Source: Paracraurococcus lichenis
GTDB taxonomy: Bacteria; Pseudomonadota; Alphaproteobacteria; Acetobacterales; Acetobacteraceae
Direction of reading: 5' to 3'
Length of the DNA stretch: 64,000 nucleotides
NCBI RefSeq assembly: GCF_030657435.1
Contig: NZ_JAUTWS010000007.1
Span: forward strand, 1-64,000
A program made the translations under genes and the position numbers. Positions 10,902-23,044 of this stretch are shown here, one piece after another. Below the pieces are notes generated by a model. That model was given only the letters and a program-made list of their open reading frames with translations, was not told where the DNA came from and made no database searches. Within the stretch, counting starts at the first letter, position 1. Every line of letters begins with the position of its first letter.

Positions 10902-11828
10902 ATGTCCCTGCGCCGCGCCCTGGTCCTCCTCCTCCCGCTCGCCGCCATCGGCTGCGCCGGCACGGCCCATCCGCCTCCCGCGCCGCTGGCGCAGCGCTTC
11001 GGCCTGGCGCTGGAGGCGGCCGATCCGCAGGCCGATACCCTGATCCTCCGCATGGATGCCTTCGAGCACCTGGCCATGCGCGAGGACGCCGCCATCGCCT
11101 TTGCCTCCGGCGGCCGCCAGGCCGGCCCGCCGCGCCTGCTGCCCGCCGGCAGCGGCGCCGCGGACGCCGCCGGGCAGGTGCTGATGCCCGCGCTCACCGC
11201 CCTCGGCGACTATGCCCATGGCCTCGCCCAGCTTGCCGGCGGCGGGGAGATCGAGCCCCGCGGCGGCCCCGCCGGCGCCCTGCTCGCCCGCGACGCCGAG
11301 AAGGGCCTGCAGGCGGTCCGGGCGACGAGCGGCACGGCGGTGCCGGAGGCCGTGCGCAGCGTGGGTCTCGCCGGCATCACCGCGCTTTCCGACCTGCCGG
11401 ACCGCATCGCCGCGACCCCCGGCGCCACGGTGCAGGCCATGCTGCAGGAGGCCGCGCCGCATGTCGCCGCCGTTACCGGCCTGATGCGGGCCGTGATCGG
11501 GGCGCAGCCGGGGGAGGGGACCCGCGGCGCCCTGCGGGCCCGGCGGGAGGGGCTCGACGCCCTGCATGCCCGATTCCTCGCCTCCGTCGCCGCCGATCAC
11601 CGACTCGGCCCGGGGGAGCGCTATGCCATCTTCCGCAGCGTCGCCGCGCTGCGGGAGGAGGACCCCGCCCAGGGCAGCTTCGCCGCCCTGGCGGCGGTGC
11701 TGGACGGGCTGGAGGCCGCGCAGGCCGCCCTCGTCGCCGGCGGCCCCGATGCCGAGGAGAAGGTCGCCGCCTTCGAGGCCGCGGTGGCCCGCCTCGGCGC
11801 CCTGGCGGAGGCCTCGCGGCGGGGCTGA
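10902..11828 (+). CDS. predicted lipoprotein, function unknown
   Basis: A 308-residue Ala-rich protein with a lipoprotein-type signal peptide: RR near the start, a hydrophobic stretch LVLLLPLAAIG and Cys at residue 18, a somewhat weak lipobox. The mature part looks all-helical without a domain I recognise. It is followed by a small two-helix membrane protein whose ATG comes one base after its stop codon, which suggests a two-gene unit acting at the membrane. The ATG at 10902 is preferred over an upstream in-frame ATG because it starts the signal peptide. Confidence 0.7.
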   Translation: MSLRRALVLLLPLAAIGCAGTAHPPPAPLAQRFGLALEAADPQADTLILRMDAFEHLAMREDAAIAFASGGRQAGPPRLLPAGSGAADAAGQVLMPALTALGDYAHGLAQLAGGGEIEPRGGPAGALLARDAEKGLQAVRATSGTAVPEAVRSVGLAGITALSDLPDRIAATPGATVQAMLQEAAPHVAAVTGLMRAVIGAQPGEGTRGALRARREGLDALHARFLASVAADHRLGPGERYAIFRSVAALREEDPAQGSFAALAAVLDGLEAAQAALVAGGPDAEEKVAAFEAAVARLGALAEASRRG

Positions 11829-11829
11829 G

Positions 11830-13493
<1,664 letters not shown>

Positions 13494-13502
13494 GCGGCGG
13501 GC

Positions 13503-14735
13503 GTGACCGGGCCGGCGGTCACGCCGGCGCTGGTCCGGGCGCTCTATCGCCAGCATCTCGGCCGGGAGGCCGAGAGCGAGGAGGCCGTGGCCGGGCATGT
13601 CGCCCGCCATGGCAGCCTGGACGCGCTGATCGCCACGATTGCGGGCTCCGACGAGGCGCGGGAGCGGCAGCGCCGCTCGGCGGCGGCGGCGCGCATGCAG
13701 GCCTGGCGCCGGCGCTCGGGTTTCCCGCCCGGGGCGCGCCGCATCCTGCTCTTCGGCGCCTACGGCAATGGCAATCTCGGCGATGCTGCCCAGGCGGAGG
13801 CTGTTGCGGCGCTGCTGCAGCAGGCGGCGGGCGTGCCGCTCCACCTGCACGCGGTCTCCTGGATCGATGCGGCGCCCGACTACCCCTTCGACCCGGCCTC
13901 CCGCCTGCCGGCCGAGGCGATCACTGCCCCGGATACGCTGCGCCTCTACGACCTGTTGGTGATCGGCGGCGGCGGGTTGTTCGGCGCGGTCCACCATCCG
14001 CTCCTCGACCCCGAATGGCATGCGGTGCTGGCCGGGCTGCCGCTGCCCTATGCCCTGGTCGGCGTCGGCGCCGACAGCATGCTGCCGAAGGAGCCGCAGC
14101 TCGGGCCGCATTGGGACGGGCTGCGGGCCGGCGCCGCCTTCCTGTCGGGCCGCGACCTTGCCTCGCTCTCGGCCATGCCGGAGGCGCATTGGCTGGCCGA
14201 TCCGGTCCTGCTGGCCTGGCTGCGGGCCGGGCGCGGGACGCCCCGGCCGCCGCGCCCCGGCGCGCGGCCGCTCTGCATCGTCAAGCACGCCCAGGATGCG
14301 GCCGAGGCGCAGTTCCTCGATCAGGTCGCGGCGCTCGGCTCGGACTGCGACGTCGCGGCCATTGAGCCGTGTCGGGAACAGCACCTCGCCGCGCGCTGGC
14401 CGGGCATCCGCTTCGTGACCGACTGGGCGGAACTCGAGGCGCTCTGCGCCGCCGCCTCGGTGGTCGTGTCCGCCCGCTACCACGGCTGCATCGCCGGCCT
14501 CCTCGCGGGGGTGCCATGCCTGGCCGCGGCGGTCGGCAAGACCTGGGTGCTCTTCGACACGCTGGGCCAGGCGGACCGCTTCATCCCAGCCGGCCGGGAC
14601 CTCCGGCCCTACCTGGAGAACCCGCCCCCGCCGCTGGCCGGGGACAGCTTCCGGCCGATGCTGCAAGCGGGAGAGATGGCGCTGCACCAACTGGGCGCGT
14701 TGCTGCGCGACCTGCCGCTTCGGGCTGGCGCCTGA
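13503..14735 (+). CDS. polysaccharide pyruvyltransferase family protein
   Basis: A 410-residue protein. Residues ~8-55 (LYRQHLGREAESEEAV...SDEARER) resemble the DUF4214-type helical repeat found in glycan enzymes. Residues ~78-370 match the polysaccharide pyruvyltransferase (WcaK/CsaB) fold: ILLFGAYGNGNLGDAAQAEA, LLVIGGGGLFG, YALVGVGADS, and the SARYHGCIAGLLAGVPCLA motif near residue 325. Such enzymes transfer pyruvate from phosphoenolpyruvate to sugars of surface polysaccharides. It starts with GTG, 9 nt after enolase, the enzyme that makes PEP. Acceptor sugar unknown; pyruvyltransfer itself is inferred from family. Confidence 0.8.
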   Translation: MTGPAVTPALVRALYRQHLGREAESEEAVAGHVARHGSLDALIATIAGSDEARERQRRSAAAARMQAWRRRSGFPPGARRILLFGAYGNGNLGDAAQAEAVAALLQQAAGVPLHLHAVSWIDAAPDYPFDPASRLPAEAITAPDTLRLYDLLVIGGGGLFGAVHHPLLDPEWHAVLAGLPLPYALVGVGADSMLPKEPQLGPHWDGLRAGAAFLSGRDLASLSAMPEAHWLADPVLLAWLRAGRGTPRPPRPGARPLCIVKHAQDAAEAQFLDQVAALGSDCDVAAIEPCREQHLAARWPGIRFVTDWAELEALCAAASVVVSARYHGCIAGLLAGVPCLAAAVGKTWVLFDTLGQADRFIPAGRDLRPYLENPPPPLAGDSFRPMLQAGEMALHQLGALLRDLPLRAGA

Positions 14736-14818
14736 TCCACGATCGGCATACAATTCTTCTTGTAAAATCCCGCTGCCGCTGATTCCCTGCGGCCGGTCTT
14801 GCTGGGGAAGTGCCGGAT

Positions 14819-15148
14819 ATGTCCTTTGGCCGTGCGCTCAAGCGCCGGGTCCGCGATGCGATGCTGCCGGTCGCCTTCGCGGCGCTTTGCGGCTATTTCG
14901 CCTGGCATTCCCAGCATGGCGATTTCGGGCTGGAGGCGCGCGACCGGAAGCTGGCCGACATCGCCCAGGCCCGCGACGCGCTGACGAAGGCCGAAGCCGA
15001 GCGTGACGCCATGGAGCGCCGGGTCGCCGGCCTGCGCGGCGACCGAATCGACCGCGACCAGCTCGACGAGCGGGCGCGGGCGCTGCTGAACCTCGTCGGC
15101 AAGGACGAACTCGTCATCCCCTACGAGCCCGGCAAGCGGCTGTACTGA
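14819..15148 (+). CDS. ftsB: FtsB/DivIC-type septum formation initiator
   Basis: A 109-residue single-pass membrane protein of the septum formation initiator family, a cell-division component that pairs with FtsL/FtsQ. It has a short cytoplasmic basic N-terminus, one helix (~14-30), then a coiled coil (LADIAQARDALTKAEAERDAMERR region) and the conserved tail LDERARALLNLVGKDELVIPY. Start chosen at 14819 because GGGGAAG lies ~8 nt upstream; a GTG at 14810 is less likely. Position after eno matches related alphaproteobacteria. Confidence 0.9.
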   Translation: MSFGRALKRRVRDAMLPVAFAALCGYFAWHSQHGDFGLEARDRKLADIAQARDALTKAEAERDAMERRVAGLRGDRIDRDQLDERARALLNLVGKDELVIPYEPGKRLY

Positions 15149-15207
15149 CGCGGCGCCGCGCCGTCCTTCCCTGGCCGTGACGAAGGTGGCGCGATTCCCG
15201 CCGCCGG

Positions 15208-16239
15208 TCAGCCCGGTGGCGGCATGGCCGGCGTCCGCTCCCCCACCCAGCGCCAGCCGCCGCGCCGGCGCGTGAGCCGCCTCGCCATGTCCTGCAGCGC
15301 CCAGAAGGCTCGCACCGCATGGCCGCGGCCGGGCAGGGGCGGCAGGCCGCCCGGCCAGGGCCAGAAGGGGCTGCCGCGGCCATAGGCCCAGATAGCGATG
15401 CGGCAGGCCGCGCCCGTGGCATGGCCCCGCCGGTGCAGGCCGCTGGTATCGGCTATGACCAGGGTGTTCGGCGCGACGGCCAGCTTGCGCGGTGGCGGAT
15501 AGCCGAGGCGGGCGAGCACCACCTCCTCGATCCGCAGCGAGCCCTCGCGCGTCATCCGGTCGGGCGAGGTCGCGGCGCCGACCGAGATCCGCCGTTCCCA
15601 GGCCAGGTGGCGCCGGGTCGGGCGGTGGGAACCGGGGACATAGGTGAAACCCGCCTCGTCCTCTCCCACGTCGGTCAGGAAGAGCCAGGACTTCACCGTC
15701 GGGTGGAAGGTGTCGCTGTGCCAGTGGCTCTGCACATCGACCGGCGCGTCGCGCACGCCGCTGAACACCGTCTGGATGAAGAGATGCGGCGCGCTGCGGA
15801 AGCTGCCGGCATAAGCGTGCAGCCCCTGGTAGCGCGCGCCGAGCAGCGCGGCGCGCGCCGCCGGCAGGTCGCGCAGCGCACGCGCGTCGAGCGGAATCAG
15901 CCGCGTCAGGGTGGAGCCGTCGGCGAATTCCCGCGCCGCGGTCCGATGGCCGAGGATCTCGGCCCGCAGGGCCTCGAAATCCGCGGGCGGCAGGAGGTTC
16001 GGGATCACCAGGAAGCCGTCGCGGTCGAAGGCCGCGCGTTCCTCCGGCGTCAGCGCATCGGCAAGGCTTGCGCGGCGCCGTGCGCCCAGGCGCAACGCAA
16101 GGCGCTTCCGCGCGATATGCAGGCCATACCGGTTGAGCGTGGCGCTGCCGAGCACGGGATTGGCCTCGAAGCTCTTGGCGCCGCTGGCGAGGGCCAAGGC
16201 ATGGATTGGCGCGAGCAGCCACTGGGCCCAGCCGGGCAT
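15208..16239 (-). CDS. phytanoyl-CoA dioxygenase (PhyH) family protein
   Basis: A 343-residue Fe(II)/2-oxoglutarate-dependent oxygenase of the PhyH family. The iron ligands are seen as HxD in HWHSDTFHP (~residue 171) and His in ADTSGLHRRGHA (~283), with Arg soon after for 2-oxoglutarate. The N-terminal ~70 residues, starting GWAQWLLAPIHALAL, are extra. The substrate is unknown. It lies opposite to the eno-ftsB and pdh genes and splits the usual ftsB-pdhA neighbourhood. The start at 16239 gives the family length; a perfect palindrome lies 23 nt upstream. Confidence 0.82.
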   Translation of the reverse strand: MPGWAQWLLAPIHALALASGAKSFEANPVLGSATLNRYGLHIARKRLALRLGARRRASLADALTPEERAAFDRDGFLVIPNLLPPADFEALRAEILGHRTAAREFADGSTLTRLIPLDARALRDLPAARAALLGARYQGLHAYAGSFRSAPHLFIQTVFSGVRDAPVDVQSHWHSDTFHPTVKSWLFLTDVGEDEAGFTYVPGSHRPTRRHLAWERRISVGAATSPDRMTREGSLRIEEVVLARLGYPPPRKLAVAPNTLVIADTSGLHRRGHATGAACRIAIWAYGRGSPFWPWPGGLPPLPGRGHAVRAFWALQDMARRLTRRRGGWRWVGERTPAMPPPG

Positions 16240-16261
16240 CCGATCTCCTGTCCTGCCGTCA

Positions 16262-16273
16262 CGCGATATCGCG
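16262..16273. promoter_or_regulatory. 12-bp perfect palindrome upstream of phyH
   Basis: CGCGATATCGCG, a perfect 12-bp palindrome 23 nt before the PhyH start, with a related GATATT half-site at 16278. It could be an operator in the 291-nt divergent region; no known regulator is assigned. Confidence 0.4.
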
Positions 16274-16403
16274 AGGTGATATTGCGGAAGAGCATCCTCC
16301 TGTCCACGGCCGGCGAAAGCTGCGCGGCGACCCCAGTCACCATCCTGGTTCTTGCGTGCTGGCGGGCCGTCGCGCAACGGTTCCCGACGCGACCGGAATT
16401 GCG

Positions 16404-16422
16404 TTAACCGATATCCGGTTAA
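16404..16422. promoter_or_regulatory. inverted repeat upstream of pdhA (TTAACCG-N5-CGGTTAA)
   Basis: A perfect 7-5-7 inverted repeat in an AT-rich part of the phyH-pdhA divergent spacer, ~110 nt before pdhA. Its central ATATC also matches the palindrome core at 16262. The geometry is that of a dimeric repressor site and it may control the pdh operon; the binding protein is unknown. A TTGC-GTT-GCAA inverted repeat follows at 16431-16441. Confidence 0.45.
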
Positions 16423-16530
16423 GGCCTGTATTGCGTTGCAACATCGGGCTTTTTTCATGCCGCTGACGCTTGTCGCAAAGCGGCGAGCCGCGTAGATCAC
16501 GCCCACCGGAGACGAGAAGGGAGCCGCAGA

Positions 16531-17571
16531 ATGGCCCAGGCCACGGACACCGCGGGCGCGAAGCGCCGGCCCCGGTCGGCGAAGGAAGCGCCGATGACCC
16601 GGGACGAACTCCTCCAGGCCTACCGGGACATGCTCCTCATCCGACGGTTCGAGGAGAAGGCCGGCCAGCTCTACGGCATGGGCCTGATCGGCGGCTTCTG
16701 CCACCTCTATATCGGCCAGGAAGCGGTCGTGGTCGGCATGCAGGCCTGCCTCGAGCCCGGCGACCAGGTCATCACCTCCTACCGCGACCACGGGCACATG
16801 CTCGCCACCGGCATGGAGGCGCGCGGCGTCATGGCGGAGCTGACGGGACGCATCGGCGGCTATTCCAAGGGGAAGGGCGGCTCGATGCACATGTTCAGCC
16901 GCGAGAAGGGCTTCTTCGGCGGCCATGGCATCGTCGGCGCGCAGGTCTCGCTCGGCACCGGCCTCGCCTTCGCCAATTGGTACCGCGAGAGCCGCAACGT
17001 GTCGCTCACCTATTTCGGCGAGGGCGCCTCGAACCAGGGCCAGGTCTATGAGAGCTTCAACCTCGCCGCCCTGATGAAGCTGCCCTGCATCTACATCATC
17101 GAGAACAACAAGTACGGCATGGGCACCAGCGTGGAGCGCGCCAGCGCCTCCCGCGACCTGTCGAAGAACGGCTCCCCTTGGGGCATCCCGGGCGAGCAGG
17201 TGAACGGCATGGACGTGATGGCGGTGAAGGAGGCCGGCGAGCGGGCCGTCGCCCACTGCCGCGCCGGCAACGGCCCCTACCTGCTGGAGATGAAGACCTA
17301 CCGCTACCGCGGCCACAGCATGTCCGACCCGGCGAAGTACCGCACGCGGGAGGAGGTGCAGAAGATGCGCGAGCAGTCCGACCCGATCGAGACCGCGCGC
17401 AAGATGTTGCTGGAGCAGGAAGTGACCGAGGCGGACCTCAAGGGGATCGACGACGAGGTGAAGCGGATCGTGCAGGACGCCGCCGACTTCTCGCAGCAGT
17501 CGCCCGAGCCGCCGGAGAGCGATCTCTGGACCGATGTCCTGATCGAATCCGCCGCCGGGGAGGCCCGCTGA
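16531..17571 (+). CDS. pdhA: pyruvate dehydrogenase E1 component, alpha subunit
   Basis: A 346-residue thiamine-diphosphate enzyme subunit that decarboxylates pyruvate together with PdhB. Visible are [29 protein letters not shown], the ThDP/Mg motif [15 protein letters not shown]...[10 protein letters not shown] (~166-200), and the conserved loop [20 protein letters not shown] (~255-275). An extra ~25 basic N-terminal residues precede MTRDELL; the ATG at 16531 is preceded by GAGAAGGGAG. First gene of the pdh operon; pdhB starts one base after its stop. Confidence 0.96.
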   Translation: MAQATDTAGAKRRPRSAKEAPMTRDELLQAYRDMLLIRRFEEKAGQLYGMGLIGGFCHLYIGQEAVVVGMQACLEPGDQVITSYRDHGHMLATGMEARGVMAELTGRIGGYSKGKGGSMHMFSREKGFFGGHGIVGAQVSLGTGLAFANWYRESRNVSLTYFGEGASNQGQVYESFNLAALMKLPCIYIIENNKYGMGTSVERASASRDLSKNGSPWGIPGEQVNGMDVMAVKEAGERAVAHCRAGNGPYLLEMKTYRYRGHSMSDPAKYRTREEVQKMREQSDPIETARKMLLEQEVTEADLKGIDDEVKRIVQDAADFSQQSPEPPESDLWTDVLIESAAGEAR

Positions 17572-17572
17572 G

Positions 17573-19003
17573 ATGGGCGTACAGATCCTGATGCCCGCGC
17601 TGTCGCCCACCATGACGGAGGGCAAGCTGGCGCGGTGGCTGAAGCAGGAAGGCGACGAGGTCCGCTCCGGCGACGTCATCGCCGAGATCGAGACCGACAA
17701 GGCCACCATGGAGGTCGAGGCGGTCGACGAGGGCAAGCTCACCCGGATCCTGGTGCCCGAGGGCACCGAGGGCGTCTCGGTGAACTCCCCGATCGCTGAG
17801 CTGGATGGCGGCGGCGAGGCCGCATCGAAGGGCGCGGCGCCCGGCGCCGATACCGCCATGCCGCAGCATCCGGCCCCGCCCGCGGCGGCGAGCCCGGAGG
17901 TCGGCCAGGTCGCCAAGCAGGCCGAGGATTACGGCGCCGTCGCCGCCCGCGGCCAGGAGCGGCGCGAGGGCGCGGCCAAGGAGGGCGAGGCCGCCGCGGC
18001 GCCGGAGAAGGACTGGGGCCCGACCAAGTCGATGACGGTGCGCGAGGCGCTGCGCGACGCCATGGCGCTCGAGATGCGGCGCGACAAGGACGTCTTCCTC
18101 CTCGGCGAGGAGGTCGCGCAGTACCAGGGCGCCTACAAGATCAGCCAGGGTCTGCTGGACGAGTTCGGGCCGCGGCGGGTGATCGACACGCCGATCACCG
18201 AATACGGCTTCACCGGCATGGCGGTGGGCGCGGCCTTCACCGGCCTCAAGCCCATCGTCGAGTTCATGACCTTCAACTTCGCCATGCAGGCGATCGACCA
18301 CATCATCAACAGCGCCGCCAAGACGCTGTACATGAGCGGCGGCCAGCTCGGCTGCCCGATCGTCTTCCGCGGCCCGAACGGCGCCGCCGCGCGCGTCGCG
18401 GCGCAGCATTCCGGCGAGTTCTCCTCCTGGTATGCGCATGTGCCGGGGCTGAAGGTGCTGGCGCCCTGGTCGGCGGCGGATGCCAAGGGGCTGCTGCGGG
18501 CCGCCATCCGCGACCCGAACCCGGTCGTCTTCCTCGAGAACGAGATCCTCTACGGCCACAGCTTCGAGGTGCCGACGGATGACGAGTTCATCCTGCCGAT
18601 CGGCAAGGCGAAGGTGGAGCGCGCCGGCAAGGACGTGACGATCGTCGCCTTCTCCATCGGCGTCACCTGGGCGATGCAGGCGGCCGAGGAGCTGGCGAAG
18701 CAGGGGATCGAGGCCGAGGTGATCAACCTCCGCTCCATCCGGCCGATGGATACCGAGACCATCGCCAATTCGGTCAAGAAGACCAACCGCCTGGTCACGG
18801 TGGAGGAAGGCTGGCCCTTCGCCGGCACCGGCGCCGAGATCGCCATGCAGGCGATCGAGGCCGCCTTCGACTGGCTGGATGCGCCGCCGCTGCGCGTCTC
18901 GGGCAAGGACATCCCGATGCCCTATGCCGCCAACCTGGAGAAGCTGGCGCTGCCCTCCGTCGCCGACATCGTCGCGGCGGCGAAGCGCGTGTCCTACAAG
19001 TAG
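17573..19003 (+). CDS. pdhB: pyruvate dehydrogenase E1 component, beta subunit, with N-terminal lipoyl domain
   Basis: A 476-residue subunit. Residues 1-80 are a lipoyl domain ([17 protein letters not shown], lipoylated Lys in [16 protein letters not shown], ~residue 43). An Ala/Pro-rich linker follows, then the E1-beta transketolase pyrimidine-binding and C-terminal domains ([61 protein letters not shown]). The fused lipoyl domain is typical of alphaproteobacterial PdhB. It is tightly packed between pdhA (1 nt) and pdhC (12 nt). Confidence 0.97.
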   Translation: MGVQILMPALSPTMTEGKLARWLKQEGDEVRSGDVIAEIETDKATMEVEAVDEGKLTRILVPEGTEGVSVNSPIAELDGGGEAASKGAAPGADTAMPQHPAPPAAASPEVGQVAKQAEDYGAVAARGQERREGAAKEGEAAAAPEKDWGPTKSMTVREALRDAMALEMRRDKDVFLLGEEVAQYQGAYKISQGLLDEFGPRRVIDTPITEYGFTGMAVGAAFTGLKPIVEFMTFNFAMQAIDHIINSAAKTLYMSGGQLGCPIVFRGPNGAAARVAAQHSGEFSSWYAHVPGLKVLAPWSAADAKGLLRAAIRDPNPVVFLENEILYGHSFEVPTDDEFILPIGKAKVERAGKDVTIVAFSIGVTWAMQAAEELAKQGIEAEVINLRSIRPMDTETIANSVKKTNRLVTVEEGWPFAGTGAEIAMQAIEAAFDWLDAPPLRVSGKDIPMPYAANLEKLALPSVADIVAAAKRVSYK

Positions 19004-19015
19004 GGGGGCGTCCGC

Positions 19016-20395
19016 ATGGCCACCAATATCCTGATGCCCGCCCTCTCGCCCACCATGACGGAGGGCAACCTGGCGCGCTGGCTGAAGAAGGAAGGCGACC
19101 AGGTCAAGGCCGGCGACATTATCGCCGAGATCGAGACCGACAAGGCGACCATGGAAGTGGAAGCCGTCGACGAGGGCATCCTCGGCAAGATCCTGGTCGG
19201 CGACGGCACCCAGGGCGTGAAGGTGAACGACCCGATCGCCGTGCTGGTCGAGCCGGGCGAGAGCGCCGAGGCGGCGCCCGCGCCCGCCCCGAAGGGCGAT
19301 GGCGGCGCGGCGCAATCGGCGAGCCCGAGCGAGGCGGCGGCGCTGGAGGCGACGCGCGGCGGCAAGGTCGCCGGCGCGGCGGAGCAGCCGGTCTCCATGC
19401 CCGGGCCGCAGCCCTCGGCCGCCCCGGCGCCGAAGGCGAACGGGCACGACACCTCGTCGCATGGGGAGCGCGTCTTCGCCTCGCCGCTCGCGCGGCGCAT
19501 GGCGCAGCAGGCCGGGCTGGACCTCGCCGCGCTGAAGGGCAGCGGCCCTGGCGGCCGCATCGTGAAGTCGGACATCGAGGCGGCGCTCGCCAAGGGTCCG
19601 GCCGCGAAGCCCGCGCCCGCCCCGCAGGCGGCTGCGCAGCCCGCGCCCGCCGCGGCGCCCGCGCCGAAGCCGGCTGCCCCCGCCCCGGTGGTCACCGCGC
19701 CGCACACGCCGGTGCCGAACAGCAGCATGCGGAAGGTCATCGCCCGGCGCCTGGCGGAGTCGAAGCAGACCGTCCCGCATTTCTACGTCTCGATGGATTT
19801 CGAGATCGACGCGCTGCTGAAGCTGCGCGCCGACCTCAATGCCAAGTCGCCGAAGGAAGGCCCCTCCGCCTTCAAGCTCTCGGTCAACGACATGGTCATC
19901 AAGGCGGTGGCGGCGGTGCTGCGGCGCTTCCCCAACGTCAATGCCATGTGGACCGACGACGCGATCCTGCAGTTCCAGGACGTGGACATCTCCATCGCTG
20001 TCTCGACCCCCGCCGGCCTGATCACGCCGATCATCCGCAAGGCCGACCAGAAGGGCCTGTCCACGATCAGCAACGAGATGAAGGAACTGGCCTCCCGCGC
20101 CAAGGCGAACAAGCTGAAGCCCGAGGAATTCCAGGGCGGCGGCTTCTCCATCTCCAACATGGGGATGTATGGCGTGAAGGATTTCAGCGCCATCATCAAT
20201 CCGCCCCAGGCCGGCATCCTGGCGGTGGCCGCCGGCGAGCAGCGGCCGGTGGTGCGGAAGGGTGAGCTGGCGGTCGCCACCGTGATGACCTGCACCCTCT
20301 CGGTCGACCACCGCGTCATCGACGGCGCGCTGGCGGCCGAGTTCATGCAGGCGTTGAAGGGCGTCATCGAGGACCCGCTGAGCCTGATGCTGTGA
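19016..20395 (+). CDS. pdhC: pyruvate dehydrogenase E2, dihydrolipoyl acetyltransferase
   Basis: A 459-residue E2 core protein that transfers acetyl groups from lipoate to CoA. Order: lipoyl domain (1-80, Lys in [11 protein letters not shown]), Ala/Pro linker, peripheral subunit-binding domain (~155-195, [21 protein letters not shown]), a second Ala/Pro linker, and the catalytic domain (~240-459) ending in the active-site [13 protein letters not shown]. Its first ~65 codons closely resemble those of pdhB because both encode lipoyl domains. The last codons overlap the VOC gene start by 4 nt. Confidence 0.97.
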   Translation: MATNILMPALSPTMTEGNLARWLKKEGDQVKAGDIIAEIETDKATMEVEAVDEGILGKILVGDGTQGVKVNDPIAVLVEPGESAEAAPAPAPKGDGGAAQSASPSEAAALEATRGGKVAGAAEQPVSMPGPQPSAAPAPKANGHDTSSHGERVFASPLARRMAQQAGLDLAALKGSGPGGRIVKSDIEAALAKGPAAKPAPAPQAAAQPAPAAAPAPKPAAPAPVVTAPHTPVPNSSMRKVIARRLAESKQTVPHFYVSMDFEIDALLKLRADLNAKSPKEGPSAFKLSVNDMVIKAVAAVLRRFPNVNAMWTDDAILQFQDVDISIAVSTPAGLITPIIRKADQKGLSTISNEMKELASRAKANKLKPEEFQGGGFSISNMGMYGVKDFSAIINPPQAGILAVAAGEQRPVVRKGELAVATVMTCTLSVDHRVIDGALAAEFMQALKGVIEDPLSLML

Positions 20396-20784
20396 TCGAC
20401 CATGTCTCGATCACGGTGCCGGACCTCGCCATCGCCGCGCGCTTCTACGACGCGGTGATGGCGGCGCTCGGCGTCCCGGCGGTCGGGCATGACGACACGC
20501 GGCTGCGCTACGGGGAGCGCTGCGACGCGGAGCATCCGCAGCGCAGCTACCTGACCGTGCGGCCGGGCCCGGCGCCCGAGGCGGCGCAGGGCCGGCACTG
20601 GTGCTTCAAGGCGCCGGACCGGGCGGCGGTCGACGGGTTCTGGCAGGCGGGCCTGGCGGCGGGCGGGGCGGATGACGGCCCGCCGGGCCTGCGCCCGCAC
20701 TACCACCCGCACTACTACGCCGCCTTCCTGCGCGACCCCGCGGGCAACCGGATCGAGGCGGTCTGCCACGGGGCGACGGCATGA
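20392..20784 (+). CDS. VOC family protein in the pdh operon
   Basis: A 130-residue glyoxalase-fold protein starting [22 protein letters not shown] and ending [16 protein letters not shown], with the first-strand His, a middle Glu-rich arm and the terminal Glu as possible metal ligands. It begins with GTG overlapping the pdhC stop and itself overlaps the GNAT gene by 4 nt, so translation is coupled. The substrate is unknown. These genes are not part of the complex and look like passengers inserted in the operon. Confidence 0.82.
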   Translation: MIDHVSITVPDLAIAARFYDAVMAALGVPAVGHDDTRLRYGERCDAEHPQRSYLTVRPGPAPEAAQGRHWCFKAPDRAAVDGFWQAGLAAGGADDGPPGLRPHYHPHYYAAFLRDPAGNRIEAVCHGATA

Positions 20785-21293
20785 GCCTCCGGCTGCGCGA
20801 GGCCAGGCCCGGCGACCTCGGGCTGGTCGTCCACTTCGTCCGCGCGCTGGCGGAGTACGAGAAGCTGCTGCATGAGGTGCAGGCGACGGAGGAGGACTTC
20901 CGCAACCTGCTCTTCGGCACGCCGGCGCGGGCCTCGGCCATGATCGCGGAATGGCAGGGCGCGCCGGCCGGCTTCGCCCTCTGGTACTACAGCGTCTCGA
21001 CCTTCGACGGGCGCGCCAAGCTTTATGTCGAGGATGTCTTCGTGAATCCCGGGGCGCGCGGGCAGGGGATCGGCAAGGCCCTCTTCGCCGAGCTTGCGCG
21101 CCGCGCCCTGGCGGAGGGATGCAGCCGGATGGAGTGGTCCGTGCTGGACTGGAACGCGCCCTCCATCGCCTTCTACCGCTCCATCGGCGCCCTCCCGCGG
21201 GAGGGCTGGACGCTGCAACGCCTCAGCGGCGATGCGCTCCGCGAACTGGCCGCCACCGCCCCGCCGCCGGGCGGCGCCCCGGCCGCGCACTGA
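20781..21293 (+). CDS. GNAT family N-acetyltransferase
   Basis: A 170-residue acetyltransferase of the diamine acetyltransferase-like GNAT type: N-terminal LRLREARPGDLGLVVHFVRALAEYEKL, the strand-4 segment LYVEDVFVNPGARGQGIGKALF with the acetyl-CoA pyrophosphate loop (~residues 84-104), and VLDWNAPSIAFYRSIGA near 130. The acceptor is unknown, possibly a polyamine or amine by family resemblance. It overlaps the upstream VOC gene and is 18 nt before lpdA. Confidence 0.87.
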   Translation: MSLRLREARPGDLGLVVHFVRALAEYEKLLHEVQATEEDFRNLLFGTPARASAMIAEWQGAPAGFALWYYSVSTFDGRAKLYVEDVFVNPGARGQGIGKALFAELARRALAEGCSRMEWSVLDWNAPSIAFYRSIGALPREGWTLQRLSGDALRELAATAPPPGGAPAAH

Positions 21294-21311
21294 GATCAGG
21301 AGACGCACATC

Positions 21312-22712
<1,401 letters not shown>

Positions 22713-22715
22713 GTC

Positions 22716-23024
22716 ATGGTCATCCGCCAATGGTCAGGCCGGGCCTCTCCGGGCAACCGGGGAGCCTATCCCGCGCATTTCCGGCAGAATGTGCTGCCGG
22801 CGCTGCGCGGGCTGCCGGGCTTCCGCGGCGCGCAACTGCTGGAGCGCGAGGCGGAGGGGCTGGTGGAGTTCCTGGTCCTGACCAGGTGGGAGTCGATGGA
22901 CGCCGTCCGCCGCTTCGCCGGGCCGGAGCCGGACCGGGCGGTGGTGGAGCCGGAGGCCGAGGCGGCGCTGGTCGCCTTCGACCGGGAGGTGCTCCACTAC
23001 GCCGTGGTGGACGAGGCGCCCTGA
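22716..23024 (+). CDS. ABM-like (antibiotic biosynthesis monooxygenase) family protein
   Basis: A 102-residue ferredoxin-fold protein of the dimeric alpha/beta barrel type: [53 protein letters not shown]. Similar small proteins act in heme degradation or as cofactor-free monooxygenases, but most are uncharacterised. It lies 3 nt after lpdA, and its stop overlaps the alternative lipA start by one base, placing it in the pdh-lip operon. The link to lipoate metabolism is only by location. Confidence 0.75.
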   Translation: MVIRQWSGRASPGNRGAYPAHFRQNVLPALRGLPGFRGAQLLEREAEGLVEFLVLTRWESMDAVRRFAGPEPDRAVVEPEAEAALVAFDREVLHYAVVDEAP

Positions 23025-23044
23025 TGGAAGGCGGTCGGACGGGT

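Noticed and set aside
17573..19220. Direct repeat between the 5' ends of pdhB and pdhC
   Set aside because: The similarity reflects the homologous lipoyl domains in the two proteins, a normal feature of alphaproteobacterial pdh operons, not a recent duplication.
17438..20311. 957-codon open frame on the minus strand opposite pdhB and pdhC
   Set aside because: It is the antisense shadow of high-GC genes with clear domains; its predicted protein is His/Asp/Val/Gly/Leu-rich low-complexity sequence with no recognised motif. Similar shadows opposite ettA (35515-38631) and fusA (55093-57396) were left out too.
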